A stretch of 64,000 nt of DNA from Lota lota (Eukaryota > Chordata > Actinopteri > Gadiformes > Lotidae), in assembly GCA_026745465.1 (NCBI GenBank), contig JACYXH010000175.1, positions 2,099,501 through 2,163,500 of the forward strand. The letters are read 5' to 3'. Within the stretch, counting starts at the first letter, position 1. The number at the start of each line of letters is the position of its first letter. Positions 40,088-54,335 of the stretch are shown here, piece after piece. The translations under genes and the position numbers were made by a program. Under the pieces are notes generated by a model, which was not told the DNA's origin, did not search any database, and saw nothing but the letters and a program-made list of their open reading frames with translations.

Positions 40088-40200
<113 letters not shown>

Positions 40201-41319
40201 CAGGGAACATCAGGTGCCAAATCTCCGCCAGATACATCTTATTTGTTTTTTATATCATTTGCATGAGCACACATCGAACGCATGTGTGTGCGCACACGCT
40301 ACAATAGAAATACACTTAATGCATGATCTCGTGCTAGGAGACCGGTTCGACAGACTTTACTGGGAATGTACAAAAAATATTATAAATAATAATAAATCAG
40401 GATGGGGTGAATTGCAGGCAGACAGACAGACAAACGGGTAATTCCCTGGCATGTGTAACAGCGTTTCCACACTGTTGCAAGTGTCTTTAAGCAGAGCTCT
40501 AATCCCCCACAGGTTCAGCAGCAGAGACAGCTGTATGCAGGGTGAGTTAGTCCCCGTTTTTCATTGCTAAACCTGTTTTGGCATGGCCAGGTATGCCTCA
40601 CAGACGTATAGCTGCAGTATCTGAACCTTAGGCACGGCCTACAGAACCAGGTGTATACTAGCTGGGCTAGGGTACATTTTACACTGTATGAGTGGCACGG
40701 ATAGGGGCTTACGTTTTGCTGATAATGCCTTTGATTATCATCTGCAAACAATAGCATTTTTGGTCAATGTAGGGGACAATGTAAATGTACCAGTGTTATG
40801 ATCTAGCACTGGGCAGGAATCTGGGAAAGAATGGAGCAGGGAGAAGAGTGTGTGTGTGTTTATAGTGAACACATGAATGTGTACGCCTGCCTGCATGTGA
40901 ACCGCCCCTGCATTTCTGATCCGATGATGAAACGTGACTATGTGAATAGAGTGCCGTGGCCACAGATATGTTTCTCCATCTTTAATGCTTTCTGTGCTAT
41001 TACGAGGGCGTGGGTTGGGGGGGGGGGGGGGGGCTTTGGCTCCTGCCTCAGCCAATCGCAGCGTAATCCAGCCCCTGCATGTTCGGCCCAGATTATCAAC
41101 ATCAATCCCCTAATCTGGTGCATCGGGTACAAGTGTGACATTAAAAACAATTATATCATAGGGGCCACCTACTGCAGCCCCCTCAATTGTTACATTGTCA
41201 TTAGAGAAATATTGTGGAAAGAAACGGACAGCAAAATTGTGTTTTGCTAGAACACGCATGATATTGTTGTGTCACTTAGCGCATGAATGACTTTAGACTT
41301 CTTGCAAACGCACATACGC

Positions 41320-41470
41320 ACTGTGAACCCACACATAAGCACTGTGCACATCAGCACCGTGCACACACACATCAGCACCGTCCACACACACATCAGGACT
41401 GTGCACACGCACATCAGGACTGTGCACATCAGCACCGTGCATGCACACATCAACACAGTGCACCTCACAC
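41320..41470. repeat. 21-bp/15-bp tandem repeat
   Basis: Units of the form CAGCACCGTGCACACACACAT (21 bp) alternate with 15-bp versions lacking the CACACA part. About seven units are present. It probably grew from a CA tract. Confidence 0.8.
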
Positions 41471-42074
41471 ACACCTCAGCTCAGCTGCTCGGATAAAAAA
41501 CAGGGGAAATACTGCTACTGTTTGTCTTCCAGCAAATCTCCCACACACCGCCTCCACAAAACCAACCGGGGTTCCACCCGAGCGTGTTGCCTTTGGTTTG
41601 GAGCGCGGCACGGACAAACGCATGCACACGCAAAACGCACACATACACACAAGACTTTGTTTACAGACAATTGAACGTGTTTGTAATTTTTGGTTCTCCT
41701 CTTACTCTTTTTAAAATCAGAAATAGGAAGCAGGAATGGCTGATGGGATACCTTTCAAAATGGCTCCAATGGTTAGCTACTTTGACTAAAGTGCTGTGCG
41801 TCCGCGCTTCCATGCTTCCTCTTCTAGTTAACCTTCGTGACAATCATTAACCAAGGACAAAAAGTGTGGCTCTAACGTAGCAGAGGCAGTGATATACTAC
41901 TCATGCTGTTTCTGGGGTTAGGGTGAGTAGATCAACTACTCAAGCTGTTTGTGGGGAGAGGTTGGGGGGGGTGTCTCTGTGGTCAACTCAAGTCACCTGC
42001 ACCACTGCGTTGTGTATCCAAAAGTCAGGAAGATCCTCCATGTTTGGAGGAGGGGAGGAATAAACAAACTCCCT

Positions 42075-42191
<117 letters not shown>

Positions 42192-43037
42192 ATTGGGAGG
42201 TGCTGAAGTCAATATTTACCACTACATACACACAGGCCCACCGTTACCATGGAGGCGATTCCTAGCATTCCGCGCGCTGTATGCTATCTCTACACATATA
42301 CACACACACTTGTTTTTCTATCCAACACACATTGAGAGAATGTTATTTGTGATGAGGAAAATGAGAAGGTTTTAGTCTCATGGTCATGTTTGGGGAGTCT
42401 GTCACTTCCCTGAAACATCAGCCACACACAGAGAGAGAAAAGGGAGAAAGATAGCGAGAGAGGCAGAGAAAAAGCAGGAGGGAGAGAGAAAGTACCAGTT
42501 TTTGTGGATTGTGCCACGTGAGATTCTAGTACAGGAAAACTGTTTACTGCTTTTCCCAGCCTAGGAGCCCACAGTGTTCTGGTTCTCATAATAGGATCAA
42601 AAGCTGTGAGCCCTTATCCTACTCAATGTGGGTTTTTGTGCCTTAAAAGCTATCTAGGTAAAAAAAAAAAAGAATAGATTGCTACAAACCTAGAAACCAA
42701 GTCTGACGACAAGGACAGCACAGTTAGACACCTCTCAGAAGCAGGCTATAAGCCTCTGTAAACCTGAACATGAGGGATTCAACCTAATGATCGATCACAT
42801 GGGATTTCTTTACCCCTTTTTCTCCAATTTACAAAACAAACAAGGCTGGCACCCACCGCGTGTCCCCTAGTCTAAAATCTTCTAATCTAAAATCTTCTTA
42901 TCTAAAAGTTACATACATGAAATTATTTGAGGCAAGATAATATCTGGGCCATTTTTGAAGAGGTGATTCACACGAGCATTTCCTTAGCAACGTAGAGGAA
43001 GGGGGAAATAACTATGTCTGTCTAGTGATTACCTACC

Positions 43038-43415
43038 TAGCCTGACATCGCCAGACCAATCGCAAATGCTTATTAGTCTGGAACCTCTCAGTTCATTTTC
43101 AATTTCCAACGGGTGTCATCAACGGGCACAGACCAAAATGCCTCTGGACACGATTGGATAGACCTACAACAAATCAAAGGCAGAAATAAATCAGCGGCAG
43201 CCTTCTCTGTTGTTTATGAGATGCCTCAACGGCGCTTCCATAGGGCGCTTCTCTGTACAGTCATCGTATTAAACCCACCCCACATTAAATAAATGGTTGT
43301 GATGGCCCCACCCGGACCAGGTCTGCTGGAAATCTGTCTGAACTGGAGGGCGGCCAGAAGAATATGTCAGAGCAAATGAAACATGAGCTTGCAGAGACGT
43401 CTGGTTCCCAGGCTA
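43038..43415. mobile_element. MITE with TAGCCTG terminal inverted repeats
   Basis: The left end TAGCCTGACATCGCCAGACC and the right end GTCTGGTTCCCAGGCTA are imperfect inverted copies, 12-14 of 17 matching. The 378-bp interior is non-coding. I recall repeats with this CGTCTGGTTCCCAGGCTA end from other fish genomes, but the family name was not established. Confidence 0.6.
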
Positions 43416-45151
43416 CTGATTAGAAGGGACCTACCCATAAGCCTCTCTTTTGGTCCTCATCTTCTCCTGATGATTAAATTAACAACAACAATAATAGCTT
43501 AAATATTTTCCTAACCTTTTATTATGTTTGTAAAAATCCCACAGTGACTACAGGGAAAATGTGTTGGGCTATGAGCTTATTTTCAAAGTAAGGGTTTTCA
43601 ATTGGTCCGGTGAAATCCACACCAAGGGCTTGGGTCTGGTTGAGCCAACCCAGTCTGGTGGGAGGCGCGTGGCCAATCAGACTCGTCAGAGCTGTAGGTG
43701 CATTGGTGTCTGTGTAGGATAAGATGATAAGAAGAGTGCAGTGGTAATAACAGCAGTTCTAAATGTGTCAGAGTTCTGACAGAGCTTCTAGTGCTCTGAG
43801 GGTACATGAGATTTGCTGCAAAGGAGCTTGAAGAGTGCACCCTTATAATTGGAAGTGTTACATATAACTATGCAATTTGTTTTGTTATGGATTTATAAGC
43901 CTTAGGTTGTCGCTATAGCAGATTACACGGAGTCCTGATGAATGTGTTTTGATTTAATCCAAATCTCTATTTTGAGGGTGCAGCTTTGAAAAGATTATTT
44001 TGCTGTTGTTATGCACTGCAATATACTGCACTACAGACAAGAGGTGAGAGAGTCATAGAAGTCTTTTTGTTGATTGGTTTTAACTTTTGTTCCACTTTCA
44101 GTTTTGAATCAACCTCATTATTGTCATTTTCTTCTCCCTCTCCCTCCATCCCATCACACGGTCTCAGACGCCAGACACTTTCCATAGTAGGCAACGCTGT
44201 GATTACCCAAATACCCCCAAGAAGTGCATCATTATCAAAACAAAGCTTAGGAAATTCTATTCACAATTGAAATACAGAAAAACACTCTTCTTTTCCGAGT
44301 GCTGATCTGTGATGAGAAGGAGGGAGGGCAATGTTTGACAAAAAAAGTAAAAAAGGCCTTCAATTCTCCCTCTGGTGTCCGGGGACACGAAAGCCATTAG
44401 TGACATGAGGATGGGAAAGAAAAAAAAGCACCATCCCATTTTATTCGTTTCCCTCAATATGATTAAAGCCGCAGGCTTCCCCGAAGAGATCCAGACTTAC
44501 TTACTTACGTACTTATCTTGCCTCATGCGATAGGGTGAATTTATTTCACAGAGAAGGGGGAAAACTAAATCAAAGAACAACGACAAGAACAGTAAAACAT
44601 GCTCTTCACGGTGATGCAGCGTGGGCCCAGAATCGACCAGAAAACAATGTGTTAGACAAGAGAAAAGCGCTTGGGACCAAATCGCTGGCCTATACACGCA
44701 CGGCATCACAACACATGTTTTCTTTTGGCATTCTTTTTCCTGGTGCGTTTGCCATCCAAAACCTGGACCAAGCCCTAGTGGCCCAGTGTGGACTCACACA
44801 CTCCGACTAAAAGGACACTTCCTCAGTGGCTGGGTCTGATGTCAGAGAGAAACCAGATAACAGGATGGAATACACTCTCCCCGGAGACAGCTGAGGGCCT
44901 CGTGCTTCATTGGCGTCTCATCTTCGCCACTTCCTTTATTTATTTTCCCAAATTCCCTATTCCAGTCTGTTTCCATTAAGAGGCGTCTGAGAGAGCTCCG
45001 ATGCTTGATTCCGCTGAGCAATGTTAAAAAAAGGGATTAGGCTACAACACATAACTTTGACATGACATATCCACTCAGACATGTGTTCCAAGTGTGCACA
45101 GGTGTGAATTAATTGGTGCTTGTGATTTTTCAAGTCTCTACATTTATGACT

Positions 45152-45285
<134 letters not shown>

Positions 45286-47268
45286 AAGTCAAGGTTGAGG
45301 AATGCAAGAGTGGAAGAGAAGGCGAGTTCCAACTCATGGCGAGTTCCAACTCCTGTCCCCCTCTTGAGGTATGCAGCACAGGTAGAGACACTCCCTCCTA
45401 CACATGGTGAGAAACACACGCCACCCCGGAACATTCCTGGCGTCATGGGCATAGCAACATGTAGAAATGGGTAGGTTTACAACATATTTCAAAGATTAGT
45501 TGGCCAATCTGCTCTCAGTTCATCTGAATCGAAGCGAGGAAATACATGCCGCATAGCAGTAAATGCGGACATTTATGTGACAAAGGTGCACTCATGCTTG
45601 CCTTCTGAAGCCATTTATCCCAGTTACATTCTCAAAGTGGTGCCCAGGTGGACTCTGACAGGAGAGGGCTGTGGCTGCAAAGCAATGAAAAGGTTTGTAA
45701 TCCACAATGCTGCACATGTGAAATACTGTTAAAGTGTTGAGCATGGAAGAAAAGACAAAACAAAGCGAACAAGATTCTCAATAGAACACTGCTTTAGTGT
45801 TCACGTCGCTGTAGTCACTAAGACGGCAGTGAGAACACTGCTGTCAGTGAACTCCACATTCCTCTGACATCCACAATAGAGTTGAACTTCTCCATCAGTG
45901 ACCAATAGTGTGGTATATCTCCAACAACCACTAAAAAAGATAAGGGCATAACCTAGCAGCAAAATGGCACGGTTTCAGCATTAAACATTAAGAAAATGTG
46001 CCCGTGGCAACGAGTTAACCATAAACAGCTCCCGGCAGTGTCATTTCCATAACTGATTGGAGGTAAAGCACCCCCCCCCCCCCCCACCCCACATCCTCGA
46101 ACTCGCCACCACCCCCACCAACTCAGCACCTCTGTCTTAGACACCGTGGTGAGGATTTGCTCCTCTACACCAACCCTTTGAATCAACACACCCCTGATTT
46201 CAATATTCAAAAAGCAGGAGAGTGTCTGCCAGACAACAACAGCAGCAAGGAGGCTTCCCTAGGAAACCACAAGGATCTCATCAAAGGATCTCTCCCATCT
46301 TCACCCCCCTCCCCCCGTACCATGTCCAACCACCTCCCCCAAACAGCAGCGGAGGGGGTAAATGGGAGGGCAGACAGGTGGGGAAAAGGGAGGTCAGAGC
46401 CCGGGAGACATTGTTGACACGCAAAACACCTTGGTGCTTGCCAGCTATGTCCCGACCGTAGGTACGGCGCCAACCAAATTCTCTTCTCCCCTCGAACACA
46501 CACACACACACACACGGCAGCTCTACACCCCCCCAGCCCCACCGCCCAACCCACTACAGGTCACATTCATCAGTTGTCCTCTATATAGCTACATAACTTC
46601 CATATCAAATTCCTCAGCGCCGTAAGAATGTTTATCCTACTTGGAAAAAATGGGTCTCTGCTAAGTTAAAAATAGAGGAGCTCACGCCATTGAATAGCAA
46701 TGGTTGGGATTTACAATCCAAAGGCTTTTACACTCTACACTCTTTTTACTACATTACTTTGTTACTACATTTTAGTCAGGAGGAGAGTGTGCCCGGAGAA
46801 AGGATGTGAGACTGCACGGTTCCTCTGCAAGCAACGTGCACACCACCGCTTCATATAGGAAATGTCCCCTATGTTTCTGTCACGTGTTCTCAGCACGACG
46901 TTAACAGGGTAGCCGGAGGCGAGCCTGCTGCTGGGCTCTCTGTTAGCGCAGGATCTACGGCAGGCTCTCATGTTTTCACCCCCTCCGCGGAGGGGAACGA
47001 AGGAAGGAAGGAAGGACTTCAGATGGAACGAGTGGGTTTAGATTGAGTAGGAGCAATGCCAACCATGTTCTCTTCCCCTCTGCCCCATCAACATCCTCAT
47101 CATCAAGATCATCATCAGCCTCTTCATCATCCTGGGTCCATCCCGGGCTTCCACAGCTGCATCCGCACAGAAAGACACACAGACAGGGCTTCTTTGGCAT
47201 TTTCTTTGAAAGCCAAAGAAGAAGCCTTTCCTGTCAACAGTCACTCCCAGCGCCATTCCCACTCGGGT

Positions 47269-47500
47269 GCATGTCCCCGTGTGTTGTGTAGTAGTTCTGT
47301 GCGTGCATGTCCCCGTGTGTTGTTTAGCAGTTCTGTGCGTGCGGGTGCATGTCCCCGTGTGTTGTGTAGTAGTTCTGTGCGTGCATGTCCCCGTGTGTTG
47401 TGTAGTAGTTCTGTGCGTGCATGTCCCCGTGTGTTGTTTAGCAGTTCTGTGCGTGCGGGTGCATGTCCCCGTGTGTTGTGTAGTAGTTCTGTGCATGAGG
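47269..47500. repeat. 36/42-bp higher-order minisatellite
   Basis: Six units start GCATGTCCCCGTGTGTTG. Lengths run 36, 42, 36, 36, 42, about 36; the 42-bp form carries GTTTAGCAG and an extra GCGGGT. Because 36 and 42 are multiples of three, every frame stays open across it on both strands. Confidence 0.9.
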
Positions 47501-50457
47501 GTGAGGGTGAGGGTGGCGGGGGGGGTATCTCTACACAATGCCAACAGTGGAGGGATTCAGGGGAAGATGCGGTCCTCTTGCCCCGTTCCCACAGCGGAGT
47601 GACAGGAAGTGGACTGGGGGGATGCAGGGAAGATGACAAGCCCTCCTCTGTTCCTCTTTATCAAAACCACTCAGACGCTCCATTCAAAAGGGCCAAAGCA
47701 GCCTCTCTCTCATGGAGAACTGAAAGGGTAGATTGAGGAAAGGCGCAGTTGCTCGAGTTCATTATTATTCAACTGCTAAGCCTTTAATAGGAGAAACAGA
47801 CAGCTTTGGGACTTTCTCTGCAGGCAATAGCACAATCGCTTCCAGTGATTGATAGGTAGATTGACCATAGATGTTCAAATATGTTTTACATCGTTCCAAG
47901 CTCAGGGTAACCTTGCTCGCCCAACAGATACGACAAGAGGAATGTATGACATCTAAACAATACCACCACCTTCGGAGATGGAGAGAGACAGCAAAGGATA
48001 GGAAGAAGAAAGTGAGACATAGTGGAGATTGGTCATTGGGTGGGAGAGAGAGAGGGGGGGGGGGGGGGGGGATAACAGGTGGCAGAGGCATTCCATTTCT
48101 CAAAAGCAAATGCTCTTGTTAAGGAATGGGCACCATTTTGCACCCAAAACTGGGCCAGTGCGACAGAGGTTTGGTGTCTGCCACATGAAATATTCAATGG
48201 CTGCATCAGCAGGAGGCCGTCGCAAATCCTATAATCGTATAACCACCCCCCCCCCCCCACCATCCCAAACACACACACACCCAACCACAATGCACTTTGA
48301 TCATAAAACATCTCTCTCGCCTCTCTCTCTGTCTGTCTGAAGTAAATTATACATCTTGCTGCTAAATTGAGGAGTGCCTGATGCCTGGCCTAAAAACAAG
48401 TGTTTTGTTTGTTAAGCACTCTGTAGCCATGAGGGAGCATTACGTTGATTTCTCAAAGCAAGAAGACCAGGGTCCATTAGTCAGTTCTGGAGATGCTGAC
48501 GGCTCATTTACAGTTTGCCTCCCGCCATACAGCTTGTTTGTGGCCCCTCTATGAATTAACCGTCTTGGACCACCAGCCATCAGCTGGCTTTGCTGTAATA
48601 TCCCTTGCAGTTTGTCCTCGGGAGTGTTGGAAGAGCCAAGTTAAACCGGGACAGTCCAAATGATATCAGCAAACTGCTCGCTCCTCCTCTACGAAGACGG
48701 CTTTCACTCCACCATTCATTCTGCTTTGAGCAGGCGAATGAAGAAAACAAATAGACCTACACAACAGCACACTATATAAACTAAAGACTAAATACTATCA
48801 GGATAGTATCTATCAGATGCCTGATAATAAATAGCCTAGTCTGAATGCAACCTCTGAATAGGCCCCTTCTCTCTCTGGTTGAAAGCACAAAGACGATGTT
48901 GAAAAAGGAAACAAACTTGCCTTTAAAAACAAAAAGAGGGCCGGATAGACGACGGGCCCTAGGAAACAAGCGGCTCATTGACGCCAAGAGCCCACGTATC
49001 ACCCTGAGAGACAGTCAGACAGACAGGCAGAACCCTCCAGCGTAAGTGAGAACAAAGGGGTCTCGTCCAAGGCCATGTTGCCAATCAACAGGAATGTCAG
49101 CATGGACCCCAGCAGCCACTTCCAGGCCCCCCTGCGCCACCCTGCACCAGCCACGGCAAGGCCCCCCCCCCCCCTCCTAGTCCGTGAAGCCTGACGTCTG
49201 GACATTAAACAGCAGCACAATAGAGCCACCTAGTACCCCTTTGACACAACACATTCTCACTCGCTGACTGGCTCTCTAGTGAAGAGTGGAATACAGCTGG
49301 TGAGCCATTGGTACACACTCTACAGTTAAACCCACTATAACATGTCTAATGTATATAGGACGGTGTGGGATACGGTTTTATGCCAAACATTGGCTGTCTT
49401 TGTTAAGAATAATTTAAAAAAGTGGTACATTGAACATGAAGATAATTATTGATAACTTTCTGCAATCAAAGTAATGCATGACCTGGACTGTTTACTACTG
49501 ACACATGCTTGCTTGGCCCAATATGGACATTTATTATACCAAATAAAAGACAGTTGTACTCCACTACTGCCAAACATCATAATTCTCCCAGGAGCGTGGA
49601 CCAAAACACAAAACATGGCCATACTATCAGAGCTGTAGAGGATTATTTACACACTGGAATGCTGCAGCAATTCTAGGTGGCATTAAGGAATTTATAAAGG
49701 ATATACAATCTTATTTGCATTTTTTGAGCTTGAACGGCATCAACAAATTGCGTTTGTGTGTGTGCGTGTGTTCAGTATTCACTGAACTTTCCGACAACAG
49801 CGAAGTTACAAGAAGAAGTAAGATACACTCGAATGCAAACGCAAATATATGCTGCAAGACGTCATTGTCTTCTGCTATGCGGTTAGGGTTAGCCAACATT
49901 TTGCTAGGTAGTCAAGTTGAGTAAGAGACTAATCCTGTGCATATGACAGCCTATGTTTTGGGGAGAGGCAGGACATTTTCCAAAAGACAAGCTCGTTGAT
50001 CTTTCCCACACCCTCTTGATTGCTTCATTCTCTCATTGGAAACGATCATAATACAATAGGTCTACATGGTTACAGGTGTAGACATTGTCCGAAGAGAGCA
50101 TTAGAGCCTAACGAACCAGATCGCTTAAAACATAGACAGAGTTGACACAAGTATCGCGTAGGCCGATACGACGTTATCTGTTCACAGACAGCAGCGTCTT
50201 GGTAATTCAAAGCTGAGCTTGCCCAAAACACGAACATGGTTCGCAGCCAAAATCGAGAGTACTGTTATGCTGGAAGAAAAAAACAAGCTTCGCCACAATA
50301 CAACTATACACATTTAAGTTACATTCTGTGGTATAGCAACATTATTCAAATAATTATGATGAAATAAATAGAATGCATTATAATTAGCCACGAGCTCCTG
50401 AACATATATAATATCAGGATTTAAAAGGTGTTCCTAAGAAAATAACTCATCACTTAC

Positions 50458-50645
50458 CGAAGGTTATCGGAAACGATACGGAATTGTTTTTCCAATGGCC
50501 AGCCGCCGGAAGAATTGACATCAAACCATGAGGGGAGAGGGGATGTTCGAAGAGAGCAAAATCAAAACGTTTGGGGCTTTCAGACTGCGAATGATTGTCG
50601 ACGCTCACACAGCAGCAGCAAGTCGATGCCAGAGTGGTTGTGGTG
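50458..50645 (-). other. src: candidate src non-coding first exon
   Basis: A strong donor (CTTCG|GTAAGTG) lies at 50458 on the minus strand. The preceding 190 nt are mixed, GC-balanced sequence unlike the AT-rich surroundings and precede a GC-rich block. No ATG-led frame of note is present. It is the best-looking source for the untranslated leader that the src coding exon requires. Alternatives elsewhere in the 13-kb interval cannot be excluded. Confidence 0.45.
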
Positions 50646-51062
50646 GCGAGATATCCCATTCAGGGCTGGGGGCGGGCTAGTGAGGTGAGAGATCCCATTC
50701 AGGACTAGGGGCGGGTTAGTGATGCGAGAGATCCCATCCAGGACTAGGGACTGGCTGGTGAGGCGAGAGATCCCATCCAGGACTAGGGGCGGCTGGTGAG
50801 GCGAGAGATCCCATCCAGGACTAGGGACTGGCTGGTGAGGCGAGAGATCCCATCCAGGACTAGGGACTGGCTGGTGAGGAGAGAGATTCCAATCAGGACT
50901 ATGGGCGGGCTAGTGAGGCGAGGGATCCCATCCAGGACTAGGGTCGGGCTAATGAGGTGAGGGATCCCGTTCAGAACTGGGGCGGGCTAGTGAGCTGAAG
51001 GATCGCATCCAGGGCTAGGGGCGGGCTAGTGAGGCGAGGGATCCCATTCTGAACTACGGGGT
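50646..51062. repeat. 39-bp minisatellite, ~10.5 copies
   Basis: Units such as GAGAGATCCCATCCAGGACT followed by AGGGACTGGCTGGTGAGGC repeat at 39 bp with substitutions and small indels. The array directly abuts the candidate src first exon. A stray partial unit recurs near 51320. Confidence 0.92.
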
Positions 51063-51065
51063 GCG

Positions 51066-51073
51066 TGACGTCA
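51066..51073. promoter_or_regulatory. CRE palindrome TGACGTCA
   Basis: A perfect full cAMP-response element, the CREB/ATF site, lies immediately past the last minisatellite unit. It is about 420 bp upstream of the candidate src first exon. Confidence 0.5.
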
Positions 51074-53096
51074 TAACGGGGAAGTCTACCGAGGCGCAAC
51101 AGCTGTACGAACTGCCACAAACACTCAAGTGGTTAAACACAACGTTACTTCATAACTGGTCAAACATCTCTCTGATAACGACATATATCTATATATTCTT
51201 GGTTTCACTCAAACAGACTGTTAGGCCTACAACAGTTGGTCCAATTGAGAACAGGGAAATATTCAGATCCAAAACACTGGGTCGTGTATAAAGTGGGTGG
51301 GGGCACGAGATGAGGAAGCGGGTGGGCTAGTGAGCTCCGATAGGTTGACATTTCTTCGCCTACTTTGCTCCAGATTTATCTGTAAAAGGTCCAATGTTCT
51401 GGGAATAACGACTCCATGTCAGTTTAATTAGAAATGAATTTGCAATTACTGAATACAAGTCAAATTATTAGAAATGACTTAGAACTTAATTTGAACATAC
51501 ACAAATGCATATAGGCCTACAATTGAAGCCCGCAAGTAGAACCTTCTGCTGAAATAACGATTCAGTCTTCCTCAGTCCGCTGAAGCTATCTGGTAGTTAA
51601 TTATTTAATGAAATGTAGAAGAGTATATCTATAAAGAACATATGATGATGATTGTACATTTACTGACCTATACCATCCCATTTTACTACAGGCTACTAGT
51701 TTAATATATTCGAATATTGTTTAATTCTCCAGAATGAACGTAACATGGTTTTTTGTTTGTATGCTTTTTCGTTTCTGTGTCAATGGCGAGTCTCTTTTAT
51801 TTAACACACTGCTGCCCTCTAACGGTTGATAAGAAAATCCAAGCAAACGCTTTCGCACAGGCCTTATTATAATGTATAAATCACAGGACAACAGGAACAA
51901 TGTTTAAACAACCAAAAATATATTTAAATGGCAAGCCGAGGAGTGTCGTACCAGGTAGGAAACACACATACAGTAAAACGTTCTGTTAATAGTGATAGTG
52001 CATTGTACCAAAATCCATATTGATTCAGGTTGGAAGGAAGTTTTATCTTTAAAAGACAAAACATATGAACAATAAAATGATCAAAAACAAGTTAAAGAAA
52101 AAGTGTATACTTTAATATAAATAACATACTCAACGGTCATGTTGATTCAAAATGGTAAAGAAAATAACAACTAAAAACACTACACATATTTATTGAGGAC
52201 CACATAAATTATGTGGGTGTTATTCTTACTGTAGATATGAATTCACAAATAATTAGTATACATTGGCATGATATTCTTAATTGTTTTTTAATTTTGGCAA
52301 TAGATACAAATGTTACAACCTATGTCCAACTTAAAATATGCATTACCTTAGTGAATATACAAAACGACAAAACAAGAGCTGAAATGTTCCAGCCGTGATG
52401 AACTCTGTAACAGAAGCAGTTCTGTTTTATTCCTGTCATTAACATCACACACATCCTTTCTTCCTGACCTCAAGTGCTGCGTGGCTCCAACCAATGTAAA
52501 GTATTTTGTATGGTCTGTCCTTAAGATCCTTTCTGTTGTCTATATCCCCCCCCCCCCCCCCCCCCCATCCCACAATCAACGCTGCCCCTTTCATTGATCC
52601 GTCTTCTCCACCGCCAACCCACTCTCCTACTTTCTTCCCGTATATGCTCCTCCGTCTCTTAAGGCCCCATTACTTTAAACCAAATTGAGCTGGCATGTTC
52701 GCATAGGGCGTTGAACACAGCAGGGTACAATATAGGCACTGCGATGTGTGGGCTGTTTGTTTAATGATGCGAGTCGCAGTGAGATGAGACGCAATCATTG
52801 ATGAGGTATTTTTCAGAATGCAGGCAGCAGTACATTTGATGGGGGGTGGGGGTGGGGGAGGGGGGGGGGGGGTGGACTAGTTTGAGCACACACTGCGGCA
52901 ATAGAAGCCCAATGCAGTTGTTTGCTCACAGCCTCAGTCCCTCCCCTCAGTCATCCCTGCCCCGCTCAGAGCCTCAGTCCTTCCCTTTCCTGCCCTGCTC
53001 AGAGCCTCAATCCCTCCCCTCAGTCATCCCTGCCCCGCTCAGAGCCTCAGTCCTTCCCTTTCCTGCCCTGCTCAGAGCCTCAATCCCTCCTCTCAG
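51074..53096 (-). other. kcng1 3' region, no other gene seen
   Basis: AT-rich sequence without protein-like frames. Candidate kcng1 polyadenylation signals on the minus strand include AATAAA at 52426-52431. A 20-base C run is at 52547-52566, and a tandem repeat abuts the stop codon at 52930-53103. Confidence 0.5.
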
Positions 53097-53103
53097 TCAT
53101 CCC
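52930..53103. repeat. ~73-bp tandem repeat overlapping kcng1 stop
   Basis: About two and a third copies. On the coding strand the unit begins GGGATGACTGAGGGGAGGGA and ends GAGCGGGGCA. The first copy includes the last Gly codon and the TGA stop of kcng1. Confidence 0.85.
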
Positions 53104-54304
53104 TTGTCCAGGGACAAGTCGCTGCTGCCCATGCCGGCCATGCGGCTCCGCAGCAGGAAGTGCGTCCGACGCTGCAGCAGCCGCTGCTGCTCCTGCTTCA
53201 GCTCCACGTAGGAGCGGGAGAAGGTGTGGAAGATGGAGGTGACGGGGAACGCCATGAGCAGGATGCCGCTCAGGATGCTGCTCAGCGCCACCACCTGGCC
53301 GGGGATGCTGCGTGGCACCATGTCCCCGTATCCCACCGTCGTCATGGTGATGACGGCCCACCAGTAGGTGGCCGGGATGCTGCTGAACTCCTGCGCCGTT
53401 GCCATCTCGTTCTCGATCAGGTACAGCAGCGGGGAGAAGAGGGCGATGGCCACGCAGAGGAAGAGGAGCAGCAGGCCGAACTCTCGCGTGCAACGTCGCG
53501 CCGTCAGCCCTAGCGTCTGCAGGCCCAGGGAGTGGCGGGCCAGGCGCATGACGTAGAGGATGCGGAGAGCCCGCAGAACGCGCAGCACCAGGCCCACCTT
53601 GTCCAGGTAGCTGCTGCCGGAGCCCGGGCGCTTCTCCAAGGAGGAGGTGCTGTCCACCACCAGGGTGATGTAGTAGGGCAGGATGGCCATCACGTCTATG
53701 AGGTTGAGAGGCCGGCGCAGGAAGGCCAGCTTGCTCCGGTCCTGGATGAAGCGCAGGGTGAACTCCAGCGAGAACCACGCCACGCACACCGTCTCCACGA
53801 TGAAGATGTTGTAGCACATCTGGGAACACGTTCCCTATGGTGGGCAGAATAGGTACGGGTGAGATTTAAAAGACGTCTTTAATGCCATGTGTGGATAATT
53901 TACTATAGCCACCAGAGGGCGCCATTACAATATAAAAAGCAACCAACTGAAGAGAAAACCATATTGGACACAACCCCCAAATAGAAAATACCCAGATAAT
54001 GAACACACACACACAGGCGCAAAACCATGGAAGTTGCTACAATCACCTGAGTAGCAATGCTAATTAAAATGTCTAATGTCTTCTTCTCTTCATCAGACTC
54101 AGTAAGGCGTTGTGTGAGATTGAATACACAGTGAGAGCTCTTCAAATAACCTAATAGCCCATCCTTGAATCTCAGCTTAACTATTGGAAGCTGAGTCAAA
54201 ATAATGAAGAGTAAAGATGGAGACCCCCCCCCCCCCCCCCCCCCATGCACACACCTACACACATCATACGCACATACGCCCTCATGCACGCACACACACC
54301 CTCA

Positions 54305-54335
<31 letters not shown>

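Noticed and set aside
47038..47736. Long frames of up to 226 codons on both strands
   Set aside because: They span an array whose 36- and 42-bp units keep every frame open. No domain or splice support.
50646..51062. Regular ~39-bp repeats considered as a CRISPR array
   Set aside because: Units are directly adjacent with no unique spacers, and the genome is vertebrate. It is a minisatellite.
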